Shown here piece after piece: positions 49,476 to 59,048 of a DNA stretch of 64,000 bases. Within the stretch, counting starts at the first letter, position 1. The number at the start of each line of letters is the position of its first letter. The DNA is taken from positions 248,001 through 312,000 of the forward strand of contig NZ_JAEMXM010000005.1 in the NCBI RefSeq assembly GCF_016482785.1. Reading direction: 5' to 3'. The notes below the pieces were generated by a model. The model saw only the letters and a program-made list of their open reading frames with translations, made no database searches and was not told where the DNA came from. Both the position numbers and the translations under genes were made by a program. Source of the stretch: Paenibacillus alkalitolerans. Its GTDB lineage: Bacteria; Bacillota; Bacilli; Paenibacillales; YIM-B00363.

Positions 49476-50375
49476 ATGAATCCGGCAATGAAAGAATCGG
49501 CAACGGACAGAGTGTTTATTGTTTTTGTATATGTTTGCCTTGCCGTTGCACTAATCGTTGTTTTATATCCGCTAATTTACATTATTAGCGCATCTATTAG
49601 CAGCCCTTCGACGGTAAATTCCGGAGAGATGTGGCTGTTGCCGAAAGATATCACTTTTGACGGTTACAGACTGATTTTGGACAACAGCGACATTTGGCGG
49701 GGATACACGAACACGTTCTACTATACCGTGTTAGGTACATTCGTTAACTTAGCCGTAACGATTCCGGCGGCATATGCACTGGCAAGGAAAGATTTTTACG
49801 GAAGAAATATGTTCACCGGAATGTTCGTGCTGACCATGTTTTTTAGCGGCGGTTTAATCCCCACTTATTTAGTTGTGCGAAACTTGGGATTGATTGATAC
49901 GGTTTGGGCAATGGTGCTTCCGAATGCGGCTGCGGTATGGAACATTATTGTTTCACGGGTGTTTTTTCAGACTTCGATACCGAAGGAATTGGAGGAAGCG
50001 GCGATTATCGACGGCGCTTCCAATTTCAGATTATTTTTTCTGATTATTTTGCCTTTATCGGCGCCCATCGTTGCCGTCATGGCATTGTTTTACGGAGTGG
50101 GGCACTGGAACGGATATTTTAACGCCCTGATCTATTTATCCGAAAGCAAGAGTTATCCGCTTCAGCTTGTATTAAGGGAAATTCTCGTATTACAGGAGAT
50201 GTCATCCCAAAATACGAATATTACGAGCGCTGAAGCGCTGCATTCCAAACAGCAGCTTGCGGCCATTATTAAATACGGAGTGATGATCGTCTCATCCTTG
50301 CCGGTCATTATCGTTTACCCGTTTCTGCAGCGCTTTTTCGTCAAAGGGGTATTGATCGGATCTTTGAAAGGTTAA
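49476..50375 (+). CDS. Sugar ABC transporter permease, YtcP/LplC type
   Basis: 299 residues from the ATG at 49476 (a TTG directly before it is also possible); AAGGAGG site upstream. Six membrane segments, motifs FSGGLIPTYLVVRNLGLIDT, docking loop EAAIIDGASNFRLFFLIILPLSAPI and C-terminus PFLQRFFVKGVLIGSLKG. Partner of the permease 16 bases upstream. Confidence 0.9.
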   Translation: MNPAMKESATDRVFIVFVYVCLAVALIVVLYPLIYIISASISSPSTVNSGEMWLLPKDITFDGYRLILDNSDIWRGYTNTFYYTVLGTFVNLAVTIPAAYALARKDFYGRNMFTGMFVLTMFFSGGLIPTYLVVRNLGLIDTVWAMVLPNAAAVWNIIVSRVFFQTSIPKELEEAAIIDGASNFRLFFLIILPLSAPIVAVMALFYGVGHWNGYFNALIYLSESKSYPLQLVLREILVLQEMSSQNTNITSAEALHSKQQLAAIIKYGVMIVSSLPVIIVYPFLQRFFVKGVLIGSLKG

Positions 50376-50468
50376 AAACGGAAATTGCTGACAGGGGGTG
50401 ATCACAGTTAATCCCGGTAAGAAGCTATCATTTTGAAGAAATATTCAATAGAAGGGAGTTTATTCAGA

Positions 50469-52076
50469 ATGAAAAGAAAGCTGTTCATCACCAAAACCGT
50501 TCTTATTACTTCGTTGTTATTAGCGGCTTGCAGCGACACCCAACCGAGTAACGAACAATCTTCTTCTTCTTCATCTTCTTCCGCCGAAGTAAATAAGGAA
50601 GGGTTTCCGATTGTCAATGAGGAGATTACACTTACCATGATTGCGCCCGGAACAGGCATGGCCGAATGGGGGGACATGCCCACATTACAAGAGTACTCCA
50701 AAAAAACAAATATAAATTTCGAGTATGAAACGCCGCCATTAAGCGAATTCCAGACGAAGCTGAACTTGGCTTTTGCCAGCGGAGATATTGCCGACATCAT
50801 TTACGCCGCAGGCACGTCCAATTTGACGCCGGGCATGGAAGTCGATTATGGGGAGCAAGGCGTACTCATCCCGCTGGAAAATTTAATCGATGAGTATGCG
50901 CCGAATATTAAAAAATGGTTCGAGGAAAGGCCCGAGATCAAGCGATCGGTAACGACGATGGACGGTCACATTTATTCCTTGCCCTCCATTAATATACATC
51001 CCACTTCGCCCTGGTATCGCGGACCGATGTGGTATAACGGGAGTTGGCTGAAAGCGCTGGGGGTCGAACAGTTGCCAAAAACGACGGATGAATTGTATGA
51101 TCTGCTCGTTCGCTTTAAAACCGAAGATCCGAACGGAAACGGCAAAGCGGATGAAATTCCGCTCATCGATTCGGGAGGATTGGACAGTATACGTCCGTGG
51201 CTGCTTGGCGCATTCGGTTTAAAAGAGTGGGGAATCGATGAACTTGACGGAAAGGTTCGCTACACACCGATTACTGAAAACTATAAAGAATACTTGACGT
51301 ACATGAACAAGCTGTACCAAGAAGGACTGTTGGATCGGGAAACGTTCTCGCAATCCGGCGAGCAGAAGAAAGCAAAAGGTCAAGAAAATCGATTGGGGCT
51401 GTTCCCGGACTGGTATTCATTCTTTACGACAGGACAAAAAGAAGAAGAATCGATGATCAATCCGATGTTCCATCCGCTGACAAGTCCGGTGAACGATAAG
51501 CCGTTGTTCCCGCGCAGCACGGGCATTTCGAGGGGGACATTTTCCATTACGAGCAACAACGAGCATCCCGAAGCATCCATAATGTGGGTCGATTATTTCT
51601 ACTCGCAAGAAGGATGGGAATATTTGAACGAAGGTCCGGAAGGATACATGTGGGAAAAGGGAGCAAACGGAGAGCGCGTCTATTTGGACACACCCGAAGG
51701 TTACGACAGTTCCGAAGACTACCGCGGAACGATCACACCTGCATACGGTATTGCGGCGCCGACCGTCACTGCCCGAATGGAAGGAAAGGAAGTTTCCGCA
51801 TTCGACCAATTCATCGAGAAGGAAACAAAGGAAAAAATCGAACCGTACGCGGAAGTGCCCTACCCTCTTGTATACTTGACTGACGAAGAACAGGATACCG
51901 TAAACACGATTGCGCCCGATCTCCAATCCTACGTAAAACAGATGGAAGCGAAATTCATTACGGGAGTAGAACCGTTATCAAACTGGGATCAATATGTAAA
52001 AACGATCGAGGGTATGAATGTTCAACAATATATTGACATTTACCAAGCAGCTTACGATCGTTGGGCGGAAGGTTAA
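50469..52076 (+). CDS. Extracellular sugar-binding lipoprotein of the GH38 operon
   Basis: 535 residues from the ATG at 50469 with AAGGGAG. Lipobox LAAC, then a short poly-Ser linker. LplA-type mature region: LNLAFASGDIADIIYAAGT, LIPLENLIDEYAPNIKKWFEERPEIKRSVTTMDGHIYSLP and many aromatic residues. The GH38 alpha-mannosidase starts 41 bases downstream, so the ligand may be a mannose-containing oligosaccharide (inference). Confidence 0.9.
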   Translation: MKRKLFITKTVLITSLLLAACSDTQPSNEQSSSSSSSSAEVNKEGFPIVNEEITLTMIAPGTGMAEWGDMPTLQEYSKKTNINFEYETPPLSEFQTKLNLAFASGDIADIIYAAGTSNLTPGMEVDYGEQGVLIPLENLIDEYAPNIKKWFEERPEIKRSVTTMDGHIYSLPSINIHPTSPWYRGPMWYNGSWLKALGVEQLPKTTDELYDLLVRFKTEDPNGNGKADEIPLIDSGGLDSIRPWLLGAFGLKEWGIDELDGKVRYTPITENYKEYLTYMNKLYQEGLLDRETFSQSGEQKKAKGQENRLGLFPDWYSFFTTGQKEEESMINPMFHPLTSPVNDKPLFPRSTGISRGTFSITSNNEHPEASIMWVDYFYSQEGWEYLNEGPEGYMWEKGANGERVYLDTPEGYDSSEDYRGTITPAYGIAAPTVTARMEGKEVSAFDQFIEKETKEKIEPYAEVPYPLVYLTDEEQDTVNTIAPDLQSYVKQMEAKFITGVEPLSNWDQYVKTIEGMNVQQYIDIYQAAYDRWAEG

Positions 52077-52117
52077 ACCTGATAACAGAGCCCTTGAGCA
52101 GGCCGGAGGATGCATCC

Positions 52118-54883
52118 ATGCGCGGTAAGTCAGCACATATCATATCTCATACGCACTGGGATCGGGAATGGTATCTTCCGTTCGAGAAGCACCGTTTCCG
52201 GCTCGTGAAATTAATGGACGATTTACTGGATATATTGGACGACGATCCCGGTTTCCGGTCATTCCACCTCGACGGGCAGACGATCATCTTGGAAGATTAC
52301 TTGGAAGTGCGGCCCGGCCGGCGGGAGACGCTGGAGAAGCATATTCGGGACGGACGCATCCATATCGGCCCATGGTACGTGCTGCAGGATGAATTTTTGA
52401 CAAGCAGCGAGGCCAACGTCAGAAATTTGTTGTACGGGCATAAAGATGCAGCCGCGTTCGGAAGAGTATCCAAACTGGGATATTTCCCGGATTCGTTCGG
52501 AAATATGGGGCAAGCCGCGCAAATTTTAAGGCAGGCCGATATCGGGACGGCGGTGTTCGGGAGAGGCGTGACGCCGACGGGATTCAACAACTCGGTAGAG
52601 CATAGCGTAAATTACGAATCTCCGTATTCCGAGATGCTCTGGCAGTCGCCCGACGGTTCGCAAGTGTTGGGCATTCTGTTCGCCAATTGGTACAGCAACG
52701 GAAACGAGGTTCCCGTTCGAGAAGCGGAGGCGAAAGCGTACTGGCAAGAGCGGTTGGCCGCGGCGGAGCAATTCGCCTCGACGCCGCACCTGCTGTTCAT
52801 GAACGGCTGCGACCATCAGCCCGTCCAGAAGGACTTACCTCAAGCGTTGGCTGAAGCTGCGCGGTTGTTTCCGGAAGTAAGCTTCGTGCATTCGAGTTTT
52901 GACGAGTACATTGCCTCGGTTAACGAGCATCTGCCCCGGCAGCTGCAGATCGTGAAGGGAGAGCTGAGAAGCCAGCGTACGCACGGATGGGGGACGCTCG
53001 TCAATACGGCATCCTCCCGGGTGTACTTGAAGCAGGCGAACGAGCGGGGGCAGACGCTGCTGGAGAAAGTCGCCGAGCCGCTTGCCGCGTTCGCATATTT
53101 GTCCGGCAAAGAGTTCCCGCACCATTGGTTCGAATATGGTTGGAAGACGTTGATGAAAAATCATCCGCACGACAGCATTTGCGGCTGCAGCGTGGATGAA
53201 GTTCACCGGGAGATGATGATCCGCTTCGAGAAAAGCCGGCAAGTGGCGGAATCGATCGCGGAGCAAAGCGTTGAACATATGGAAAAGTTGATCGATACTT
53301 CGGTGTTTGAGCGGTATGGGGAGTCCAGTTTGCCGTTGGTCGTCTGGAATACGACCGGATGGCGGCGAAGCGGCGTTGTCCGGGTTAGGTTGGATGTGGA
53401 GCGGGTCTATTTCCGGGATGGAATCGGATTTGACGAGATGCGGCGGCGCATCAAGCATCTGTCCCTCGGCCCGCGCCGGTTGGTGGACGTCCGCGGAAAC
53501 GCCGTGCCTTGCACGGTGAAAGATCTCGGTATCCGGTTCGGTTACGATCTGCCGGACGACAAGTTTCGCCAGCCGTATTTCGCAAGAGCGGTCGAGCTTG
53601 AATTCGAAGCGGTCGACGTTCCGGCACTCGGGCATACCGCCTATGCATGGGTGGAGGCGGCGGAGAGCGGGGAAGCCGAGGAGATCGGCGGGCTGCTCAC
53701 TGCGGAACGGACGATGGAGAACGAACATATTCGGGTACACATCGCCGACAACGGAACGCTGGAAGTGACGGAAAAGTACGGCGGATATACGTTCACGGGG
53801 CTTGGAGTGTATGAAAATACCGGCGATGTCGGCAACGAATACATGTACAAGCAGCCGGCCGGCGACGAACCGATTACAACGCAGTTTCAATCCGCGGACA
53901 TACGGCTGATCGAGAACACGCCGTACCGCGCCTCGTTCGAAACGGTTCACGTCCTGAATGTGCCGGAACAGGCGGATGAGCTGCTTGAGCGGGAGAGAGA
54001 CGAGCTTGTTTGGTTCACGCAGCGGAAGTCGCGCCGATCTAAGAACATCGTCCCGGTGAAGGTAGTGACGAGAATTACACTGGATCGGCACGCGCAAGGT
54101 GTGCGTATTACTACTTCTTTCGAGAATACGGCGAAAGATCACAGATTGCGGGTGCTGTTCCCTACCGGGTTGAACGGTTCGACGCACTTCGCCGATTCCG
54201 TCTTTGAAATCGCGGAGCGGGACAACGAACCTGCGCCCGAGTGGAAAAATCCGAGCAATTGCCATCATCAACATGCGTTTGTGAGTCTATACGACGGCCG
54301 GGCCGGATTAACGATCGCCAATAAGGGCTTGAACGAATACGAGATTGTGCGCGACGGCCGCAACACGATTGCCGTTACGCTGCTCAGAGCCGTCGGCGAG
54401 CTGGGCGATTGGGGCGTATTTCCGACACCCGAAGCGCAGTGTCAAGGACCGCACACGCTGGAATACATGGTCATTCCGCATGGCGGCGGCGACCCGAAAC
54501 GGTCGCAAGTATATGCGCAAGCGTACCAATTCCAAGTCCCATGGACGGCGGTGCAGTCGGGGGTTCATGGGGGAACCGTGCCGGCCGAGCATTCTTGGCT
54601 GCAGTGGAGCGGGGAAACGTTGGCATGGTCCGCCTTCAAGGTTTCGGAGCAAACTGGCGATCTCATTGCACGGTGGTTTAATACGGGGGCGGAAGATGAG
54701 GTTTTGGAGGTACGGCCGCAATTCCCATGCAAGACGGTTTACGCGAGCGATGTTCTCGAGAGAAGGAAGGGGACGGCGGATTCCGCGGTTCCGGCGGTTA
54801 CCGGAGGTGGAAACATTGTCCGGCTTCCCGTGAGAGGCTTCGAGATCGTGACGTTAAGCATGGAGATGGATGCGCAACGGTGA
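52118..54883 (+). CDS. GH38 alpha-mannosidase
   Basis: 921 residues from the ATG at 52118, CGGAGG upstream. The N-terminal catalytic domain has the zinc motif SHTHWDREW (His13, Asp15) and the nucleophile motif YFPDSFGNMGQAAQIL (Asp125); further zinc/active-site residues are likely in FMNGCDHQPVQKDL and KNHPHDSICGCSVDEVH. The middle three-helix segment and C-terminal beta-sandwiches follow, with ARNGSTHF-like sequence FPTGLNGSTHFADSVFEI. There is no signal peptide, so it is cytoplasmic. It is similar to MngB-type bacterial alpha-mannosidases of about 900 residues, acting on imported mannosides. Confidence 0.92.
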   Translation: MRGKSAHIISHTHWDREWYLPFEKHRFRLVKLMDDLLDILDDDPGFRSFHLDGQTIILEDYLEVRPGRRETLEKHIRDGRIHIGPWYVLQDEFLTSSEANVRNLLYGHKDAAAFGRVSKLGYFPDSFGNMGQAAQILRQADIGTAVFGRGVTPTGFNNSVEHSVNYESPYSEMLWQSPDGSQVLGILFANWYSNGNEVPVREAEAKAYWQERLAAAEQFASTPHLLFMNGCDHQPVQKDLPQALAEAARLFPEVSFVHSSFDEYIASVNEHLPRQLQIVKGELRSQRTHGWGTLVNTASSRVYLKQANERGQTLLEKVAEPLAAFAYLSGKEFPHHWFEYGWKTLMKNHPHDSICGCSVDEVHREMMIRFEKSRQVAESIAEQSVEHMEKLIDTSVFERYGESSLPLVVWNTTGWRRSGVVRVRLDVERVYFRDGIGFDEMRRRIKHLSLGPRRLVDVRGNAVPCTVKDLGIRFGYDLPDDKFRQPYFARAVELEFEAVDVPALGHTAYAWVEAAESGEAEEIGGLLTAERTMENEHIRVHIADNGTLEVTEKYGGYTFTGLGVYENTGDVGNEYMYKQPAGDEPITTQFQSADIRLIENTPYRASFETVHVLNVPEQADELLERERDELVWFTQRKSRRSKNIVPVKVVTRITLDRHAQGVRITTSFENTAKDHRLRVLFPTGLNGSTHFADSVFEIAERDNEPAPEWKNPSNCHHQHAFVSLYDGRAGLTIANKGLNEYEIVRDGRNTIAVTLLRAVGELGDWGVFPTPEAQCQGPHTLEYMVIPHGGGDPKRSQVYAQAYQFQVPWTAVQSGVHGGTVPAEHSWLQWSGETLAWSAFKVSEQTGDLIARWFNTGAEDEVLEVRPQFPCKTVYASDVLERRKGTADSAVPAVTGGGNIVRLPVRGFEIVTLSMEMDAQR

Positions 54884-55187
54884 CTTTTTACCGTTGCGTC
54901 CCCCTCATTGCAACGGAAAATTTCGTCGCTGGAAATGCGATTCCGTTTCTTTTCATTATCTACAGAGGCAAAAATGTGATGCTCAGTGGTTACAGCGGTA
55001 ATCTTTTTCCGTTACAACATTGATCTGCTGGGTTGTCTCAGGAAGCGGAAGTTATTTTCCGCTGCAGCTTGGAAAGCATCATTAATCGGGGGGAAAGAAC
55101 GGTCGCAGCGGAAAAATTTTTCCTTTGCAAATAGTGTTTTCTGTGAAAAACCATGTAGCGGAAAAATCTTTCCGTTACATGGTTTTT
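54873..55187. repeat. Array of short palindromes between GH38 and the transglutaminase-type gene
   Basis: Dyads with a CGGAA/TTCCG core fill the gap. CGCAACGG/CCGTTGCG (54873-54898, overlapping the GH38 stop), AACGGAA/TTCCGTT (54912-54947) and GTTACAGCGG..CCGTTACAAC (about 54989-55018) come first. AGCGGAA/TTCCGCT (55044-55063) and GCAGCGGAA...TTCCTTTGC (about 55105-55128) follow. Last is a 19 bp near-perfect stem at 55146-55164 with 55169-55187 (one G-U) that serves as terminator for the minus-strand gene. Centres of the last four are 49, 64 and 49 bases apart. Confidence 0.7.
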
Positions 55188-55194
55188 CTTTCAA

Positions 55195-57831
55195 TTACCT
55201 ATCAAGTGCTTTGAAAATCTTCACAACTTCATTGCATATCCCGAGCTTGTAACCGGCGGAATAGTACCGGATCCGGTCTTCGCCGTCGATCGCGCATATG
55301 ACGGGGAAATCCGCACCGCCCTCTGAACCGGCGGCCGCTTGAATCGAGCGCAAACCGGCGGGCGCAGCGGCTTCTTGCCCGAACCGGGCAAGCTCCGGCA
55401 AATCGGTGTACGATTCCGGGGAGAACGACGCATTCATTTTATTTTCCGCGACGATACATACAATCGGTATTCCGAGCGCGTCCCAGTCGCCCTTCAACTC
55501 CCGCATTTCCCGAATAAAATGCTTCGAAGGCTCCCGATCCGGTTCAAACCAAGCAAGCACGATACCGTTATTGCTCTTCAGATCGGATACGGCGCGTTTT
55601 TGCCCGCCGGCAAGCTCCAATACGAAATTCAGCTCAGCGGACCCGATCACCGGAATATGCAGATTAGGCTGGCGGAATACGAGCGGAATGTACGAATGAT
55701 TTCCTGCGGTCATTTCAAAGAAATGGAAGCGCACCAGCGCGGTGCCGTCCGCTAACCGGGTTCCGGTCGTCAGCCGGTAATGCCCTGCGGCAACTTCGAA
55801 CGGCTCGTCGAACACGTCGGTTTTACCGAATTCGTAATAGAGCGTTTTGTAAGCGCCGTTTTCGAAACGGGCCAACGTAAAGTTGTGGAAGTATTTCGCT
55901 TGCTCGCCGCTCGATTCGTCCTTCACCCAGTGAAGATATCCCGTACTGCCGCCGCTGCCGTTGTCGCTCGCATCGGCACCGCGGGTACCCTCCGTATCTC
56001 CGAAAGAAACGTTAACCCAGGTCCCGCCGCTCAAATATTGCGGAGTTTTGTCGACCGGATCCAGACGGGCCGGGATGCCGGCGGTGCGGGCAACCGCCAC
56101 AAACAAAATATCGCGTGACAGCCGGTCGCCCTTCTTAAGATTGAAAGTTCCGACCGGAGTCGCCGATCCTTTGTAATGGGTCAAGTCTTCGATCACTTCA
56201 ATCTCGTTTCGAATCCGTTCCACCAATTTCAAAGGGTTGTTACGGAAAGCATCCATGCCGCCGGGTCCGGGAAACCGCACGCGGAAGTAAACTCTGTAAG
56301 GCGTGATCATCTCGAAATCGACGCGCGGACGCAATATATATTTACAAAATGTCTCCTCGTCATATTCGTCTTTCAAAGGCATCGACTGCACTAAGTGATC
56401 CTTAAGGGCGGGACGAAACGTGTCGGTAAAATCTTTATCGTTCAACGACTCAAGCAGCCGCAAGCACCACTCGCCGTAAACCGGCGATTGTTCCCGCAGG
56501 AAAGCTGCGATTTCCTTGCTGTTTCCGCGCGCTTTCTTGAGTACGCTCCACACGCGGTCCGGCGGGAGAGAGCACGAGGCTGCGAGCGACTCCGCATCTT
56601 TCTCGTTGAGGAACGTTGCCTCGTAATCGGCGCGAATTTGCGCCCCGCGTTTGACCCGCTCGTCGTTCGAGCGTCTCTCCTCTTCGGTGATCGACTCACC
56701 TTCCATGTCCGGCAATTCCGGAGGAGGAACCATGTCCAGCTCCATCGTATGATCCGTGAGTGCGGTCTTAGATAAAGTTATCGTCACTTGATCCGTTTGC
56801 CGCACGTCGCATTTGGCAAAGCCCCATCCGTCATCTCCGTATGCGTAAATGAGAACGTCCCCTAATCCCAAGGTAACGGACACTTCTCCGGACTCATCAG
56901 TGACCATCGGAACAACAGTCGAAAACTCCGCGAAATTGTATAACTGGAAGTCCACTTTCGCTTGCGCCGGTTTGCCGTCCGAGCCGGCCACGTTCACTTT
57001 GACTGTCCTCACGGCTGCGTAGTTGCTCGACAGGTTCAGCTCCGAATACCACGGACGTTCGAACGTCACTTCTTCCGGTCCCGGGTAGTTGGCGGGTACC
57101 CGCGTATGAACGAGCATCGCTCTGCGCGCCGGCTTGCGAAACCAGCCTTGATCCAAGCGGGGCTCCGGCTCGCACGCTCCGAGAAAGTGCCAGCCGCCGT
57201 CCGTCCACGCTTCCACCCAAGCATGGTTCGAATCGCAGTGCGCCCAACGGGGAGTGTACACTTGCCGGGCAGGGATGCCGATGCTTCGGAGAGCGGCGAC
57301 GGCTAACGTCGATTGTTCGCCGCACCGCCCCAAAGCCGTGCGCATTAGCGTAAGCGGAGACACCGTTCTGATGTCGTTGCCTATATAGTTGGCTTTCTCG
57401 TGACACCAATGATTCGTCTCCAGCACGGCCTCCGTCATTGACATTCCTTTGACTCTCGGATACAGCTCTTCAAACAGAACGCCGCGAACGTCCTCTATAT
57501 TTTCGTTGTTCACGCGGTAAGGCAGCACGAAATGGAAAAACACCGAGTCGGGGACCGTATGCCCCCATGTAACGACGTCTCTTATTCGCAGAGTCTGCCG
57601 GACGTGGCTGAGAAACAACGAGCCGTCGTAATCCGCGAGATCGTTCAACGGCATGCAGGCGTACAAAAACTTTAACGCCAATTCCTCGTCCGCCGTCAAC
57701 GCGAGATCGAAGATGCCGAACAATTGGTTCTCCTTCGCTTTGGCCAGCTGCCGTTTGTAGACGAACTTTTCCTCAATCACTCTTCTTGTTTTTTCATCTA
57801 ATGAAAGTACTCCGCTTTTTTGGACCGCCAT
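55195..57831 (-). CDS. Large transglutaminase-fold protein, C-terminal part uncertain
   Basis: 878 residues from the ATG at 57829-57831, which has GGAGGG seven bases upstream. A transglutaminase-like core occupies about residues 170-245: Cys in TALGRCGEQSTLAVAALRSIGIPARQVYTPRWA, His in HCDSNHAWVEAW and Asp/Glu in DGGWHFLGACEPEPRLDQGW. A beta-sandwich of carboxypeptidase-regulatory type follows (VNVAGSDGKPAQAKVDFQLYNF). A second helical/transglutaminase-like segment lies near 450-650 (LFVAVARTAGIPARLDPVDKTPQ, without an obvious Cys). The C-terminus (LAWFEPDREPSKHFIREMRELKGDW...VICAIDGEDRIRYYSAGYKLG) resembles a thioredoxin-like fold. No signal peptide is seen. Such proteins recur next to glycan genes in Paenibacillaceae; the role is unknown. 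It is translated together with the CBM9-like gene (overlapping ends). Confidence 0.75.
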   Translation of the reverse strand: MAVQKSGVLSLDEKTRRVIEEKFVYKRQLAKAKENQLFGIFDLALTADEELALKFLYACMPLNDLADYDGSLFLSHVRQTLRIRDVVTWGHTVPDSVFFHFVLPYRVNNENIEDVRGVLFEELYPRVKGMSMTEAVLETNHWCHEKANYIGNDIRTVSPLTLMRTALGRCGEQSTLAVAALRSIGIPARQVYTPRWAHCDSNHAWVEAWTDGGWHFLGACEPEPRLDQGWFRKPARRAMLVHTRVPANYPGPEEVTFERPWYSELNLSSNYAAVRTVKVNVAGSDGKPAQAKVDFQLYNFAEFSTVVPMVTDESGEVSVTLGLGDVLIYAYGDDGWGFAKCDVRQTDQVTITLSKTALTDHTMELDMVPPPELPDMEGESITEEERRSNDERVKRGAQIRADYEATFLNEKDAESLAASCSLPPDRVWSVLKKARGNSKEIAAFLREQSPVYGEWCLRLLESLNDKDFTDTFRPALKDHLVQSMPLKDEYDEETFCKYILRPRVDFEMITPYRVYFRVRFPGPGGMDAFRNNPLKLVERIRNEIEVIEDLTHYKGSATPVGTFNLKKGDRLSRDILFVAVARTAGIPARLDPVDKTPQYLSGGTWVNVSFGDTEGTRGADASDNGSGGSTGYLHWVKDESSGEQAKYFHNFTLARFENGAYKTLYYEFGKTDVFDEPFEVAAGHYRLTTGTRLADGTALVRFHFFEMTAGNHSYIPLVFRQPNLHIPVIGSAELNFVLELAGGQKRAVSDLKSNNGIVLAWFEPDREPSKHFIREMRELKGDWDALGIPIVCIVAENKMNASFSPESYTDLPELARFGQEAAAPAGLRSIQAAAGSEGGADFPVICAIDGEDRIRYYSAGYKLGICNEVVKIFKALDR

Positions 57832-57833
57832 CG

Positions 57834-58886
57834 TCATTCCCTCCAAACTTTGCCGTCTTCCCGTATGTATATCCGGCTTTGGCCGTCGGAAGCGGGTGCG
57901 GACGCCAGGAACGTTTTGCCGGTGGCGTCCGTTTCTATTGTAATGCCGGCCGCATCATCACTACTCGTCATATGATCAATATCTCTGCTGAAGTAACCGT
58001 TCCCCGCGTAAAAGTTCCGTTGACGGTAATACACTTTGCGCAAGCTCCATTTCGTCTTCTCGTCTTCCGGAATTTCAAAATGAGCGGGTGCTCCATCGTC
58101 ACCCGTAAACAGCACGTATCCCCATAACTCCGGATAATGCATATTCACAATTCCCATCGGCGACCAAACCCAGTTGTCTTCCGGGTACGGTTTTCCGGTT
58201 GCGGGATTGGGTTTCTTTACATATACGCCGTCCTTCACTTCAACTTGCCACTGAACTCGCGAAAAATTGATTCGCCAAAACTCTCCCGCACGCGGAGGAC
58301 GCCCTTCATGTGCGCATTCTTTAAGCGCCGCCCACGGCATGACGACTTCTACACTCCAGAAACGGTTGTTTGCGCTTGGGTCGTTCAATGCGCCTACAAT
58401 ATGTACCGCCGTCCGTATTCCGCGTATGTCCCAACCGTTGACGACCGGCCCGCCGTCCCGGTACGGCTTCATAAGGAGCAGATCCCATATAGTATTGAGC
58501 GCGTTCATTTCGAACTCATAATAATTATGGGTGTCTCCGTCCGGATCGATGAATATCTCAAAGTCGTTGTCGTAGAAAATGACTGCATCCCGATCGGTCA
58601 CCGTCGCCCAAATTTCATCCTCTTCGAGCTCCGCTCCGAAGTATAAATTCGCATCGTCCCAGAGCATCTTGAACCGGGTCCGCTTGGAGGGGCGGGGCTT
58701 GAGGTCGCCCTCGATATCTACGAAATCGCCGCTCCACTCCGCCTGATCCCAGAACGGTTTGTCGAGCCGCCCGTCAAGCGTATGCGGTTGACCGGCCTTC
58801 CTGCAAAAGTAATGCTTCGGCGAAAATGTGATGTTCGGCTCCGGTACTGCGCTCTTATTGATGATGGCGGTCACGTCCTTTATCAA
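57834..58886 (-). CDS. Carbohydrate-binding family 9-like protein
   Basis: About 350 residues; the TTG at 58884-58886 is the first possible start, but no ribosome site precedes it, so the true start is uncertain. The domain reads HTLDGRLDKPFWDQAEWSGDFVDIEGD, RTRFKMLWDDANLYFGAELEEDEIWATVTDRDAVIFYDNDFEIFIDPDGDTHNYYEFEMNALNTIWDLLL, and WSVEVVMPWAALKE. This is the CBM9-like fold of xylanase-associated modules and of many stand-alone proteins. No secretion signal is seen, so it is unlikely to be a classic wall-binding module. It ends within four bases of the transglutaminase-type gene start. Confidence 0.82.
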   Translation of the reverse strand: MIKDVTAIINKSAVPEPNITFSPKHYFCRKAGQPHTLDGRLDKPFWDQAEWSGDFVDIEGDLKPRPSKRTRFKMLWDDANLYFGAELEEDEIWATVTDRDAVIFYDNDFEIFIDPDGDTHNYYEFEMNALNTIWDLLLMKPYRDGGPVVNGWDIRGIRTAVHIVGALNDPSANNRFWSVEVVMPWAALKECAHEGRPPRAGEFWRINFSRVQWQVEVKDGVYVKKPNPATGKPYPEDNWVWSPMGIVNMHYPELWGYVLFTGDDGAPAHFEIPEDEKTKWSLRKVYYRQRNFYAGNGYFSRDIDHMTSSDDAAGITIETDATGKTFLASAPASDGQSRIYIREDGKVWRE

Positions 58887-58896
58887 GTGATTGTTT

Positions 58897-58927
58897 ATAT
58901 GATATATCTTACACTACGATATCATAT
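58897..58927. promoter_or_regulatory. Perfect 9 bp inverted repeat between divergent genes
   Basis: ATATGATAT (58897-58905) and ATATCATAT (58919-58927), centres 22 bases apart (two helical turns). It lies directly upstream of the CBM9-like gene and about 120 bases upstream of the phosphoesterase gene. It may be a dimeric regulator site. Confidence 0.5.
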
Positions 58928-59048
58928 CTTTGGTATAACTTGACCTCGACAATTTTTACAAATACTACATCTTCACTTTACCTGCGATTAATAGTCAACA
59001 GCTATAGTCGGAAACAAGACCATTTTGCAGTAGGGAGGAAAAAAACTT

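Noticed and set aside
52835-54274. 479-codon minus-strand open frame
   Set aside because: Antisense to GH38, which has its catalytic motifs in order; no protein family features in the shadow frame.
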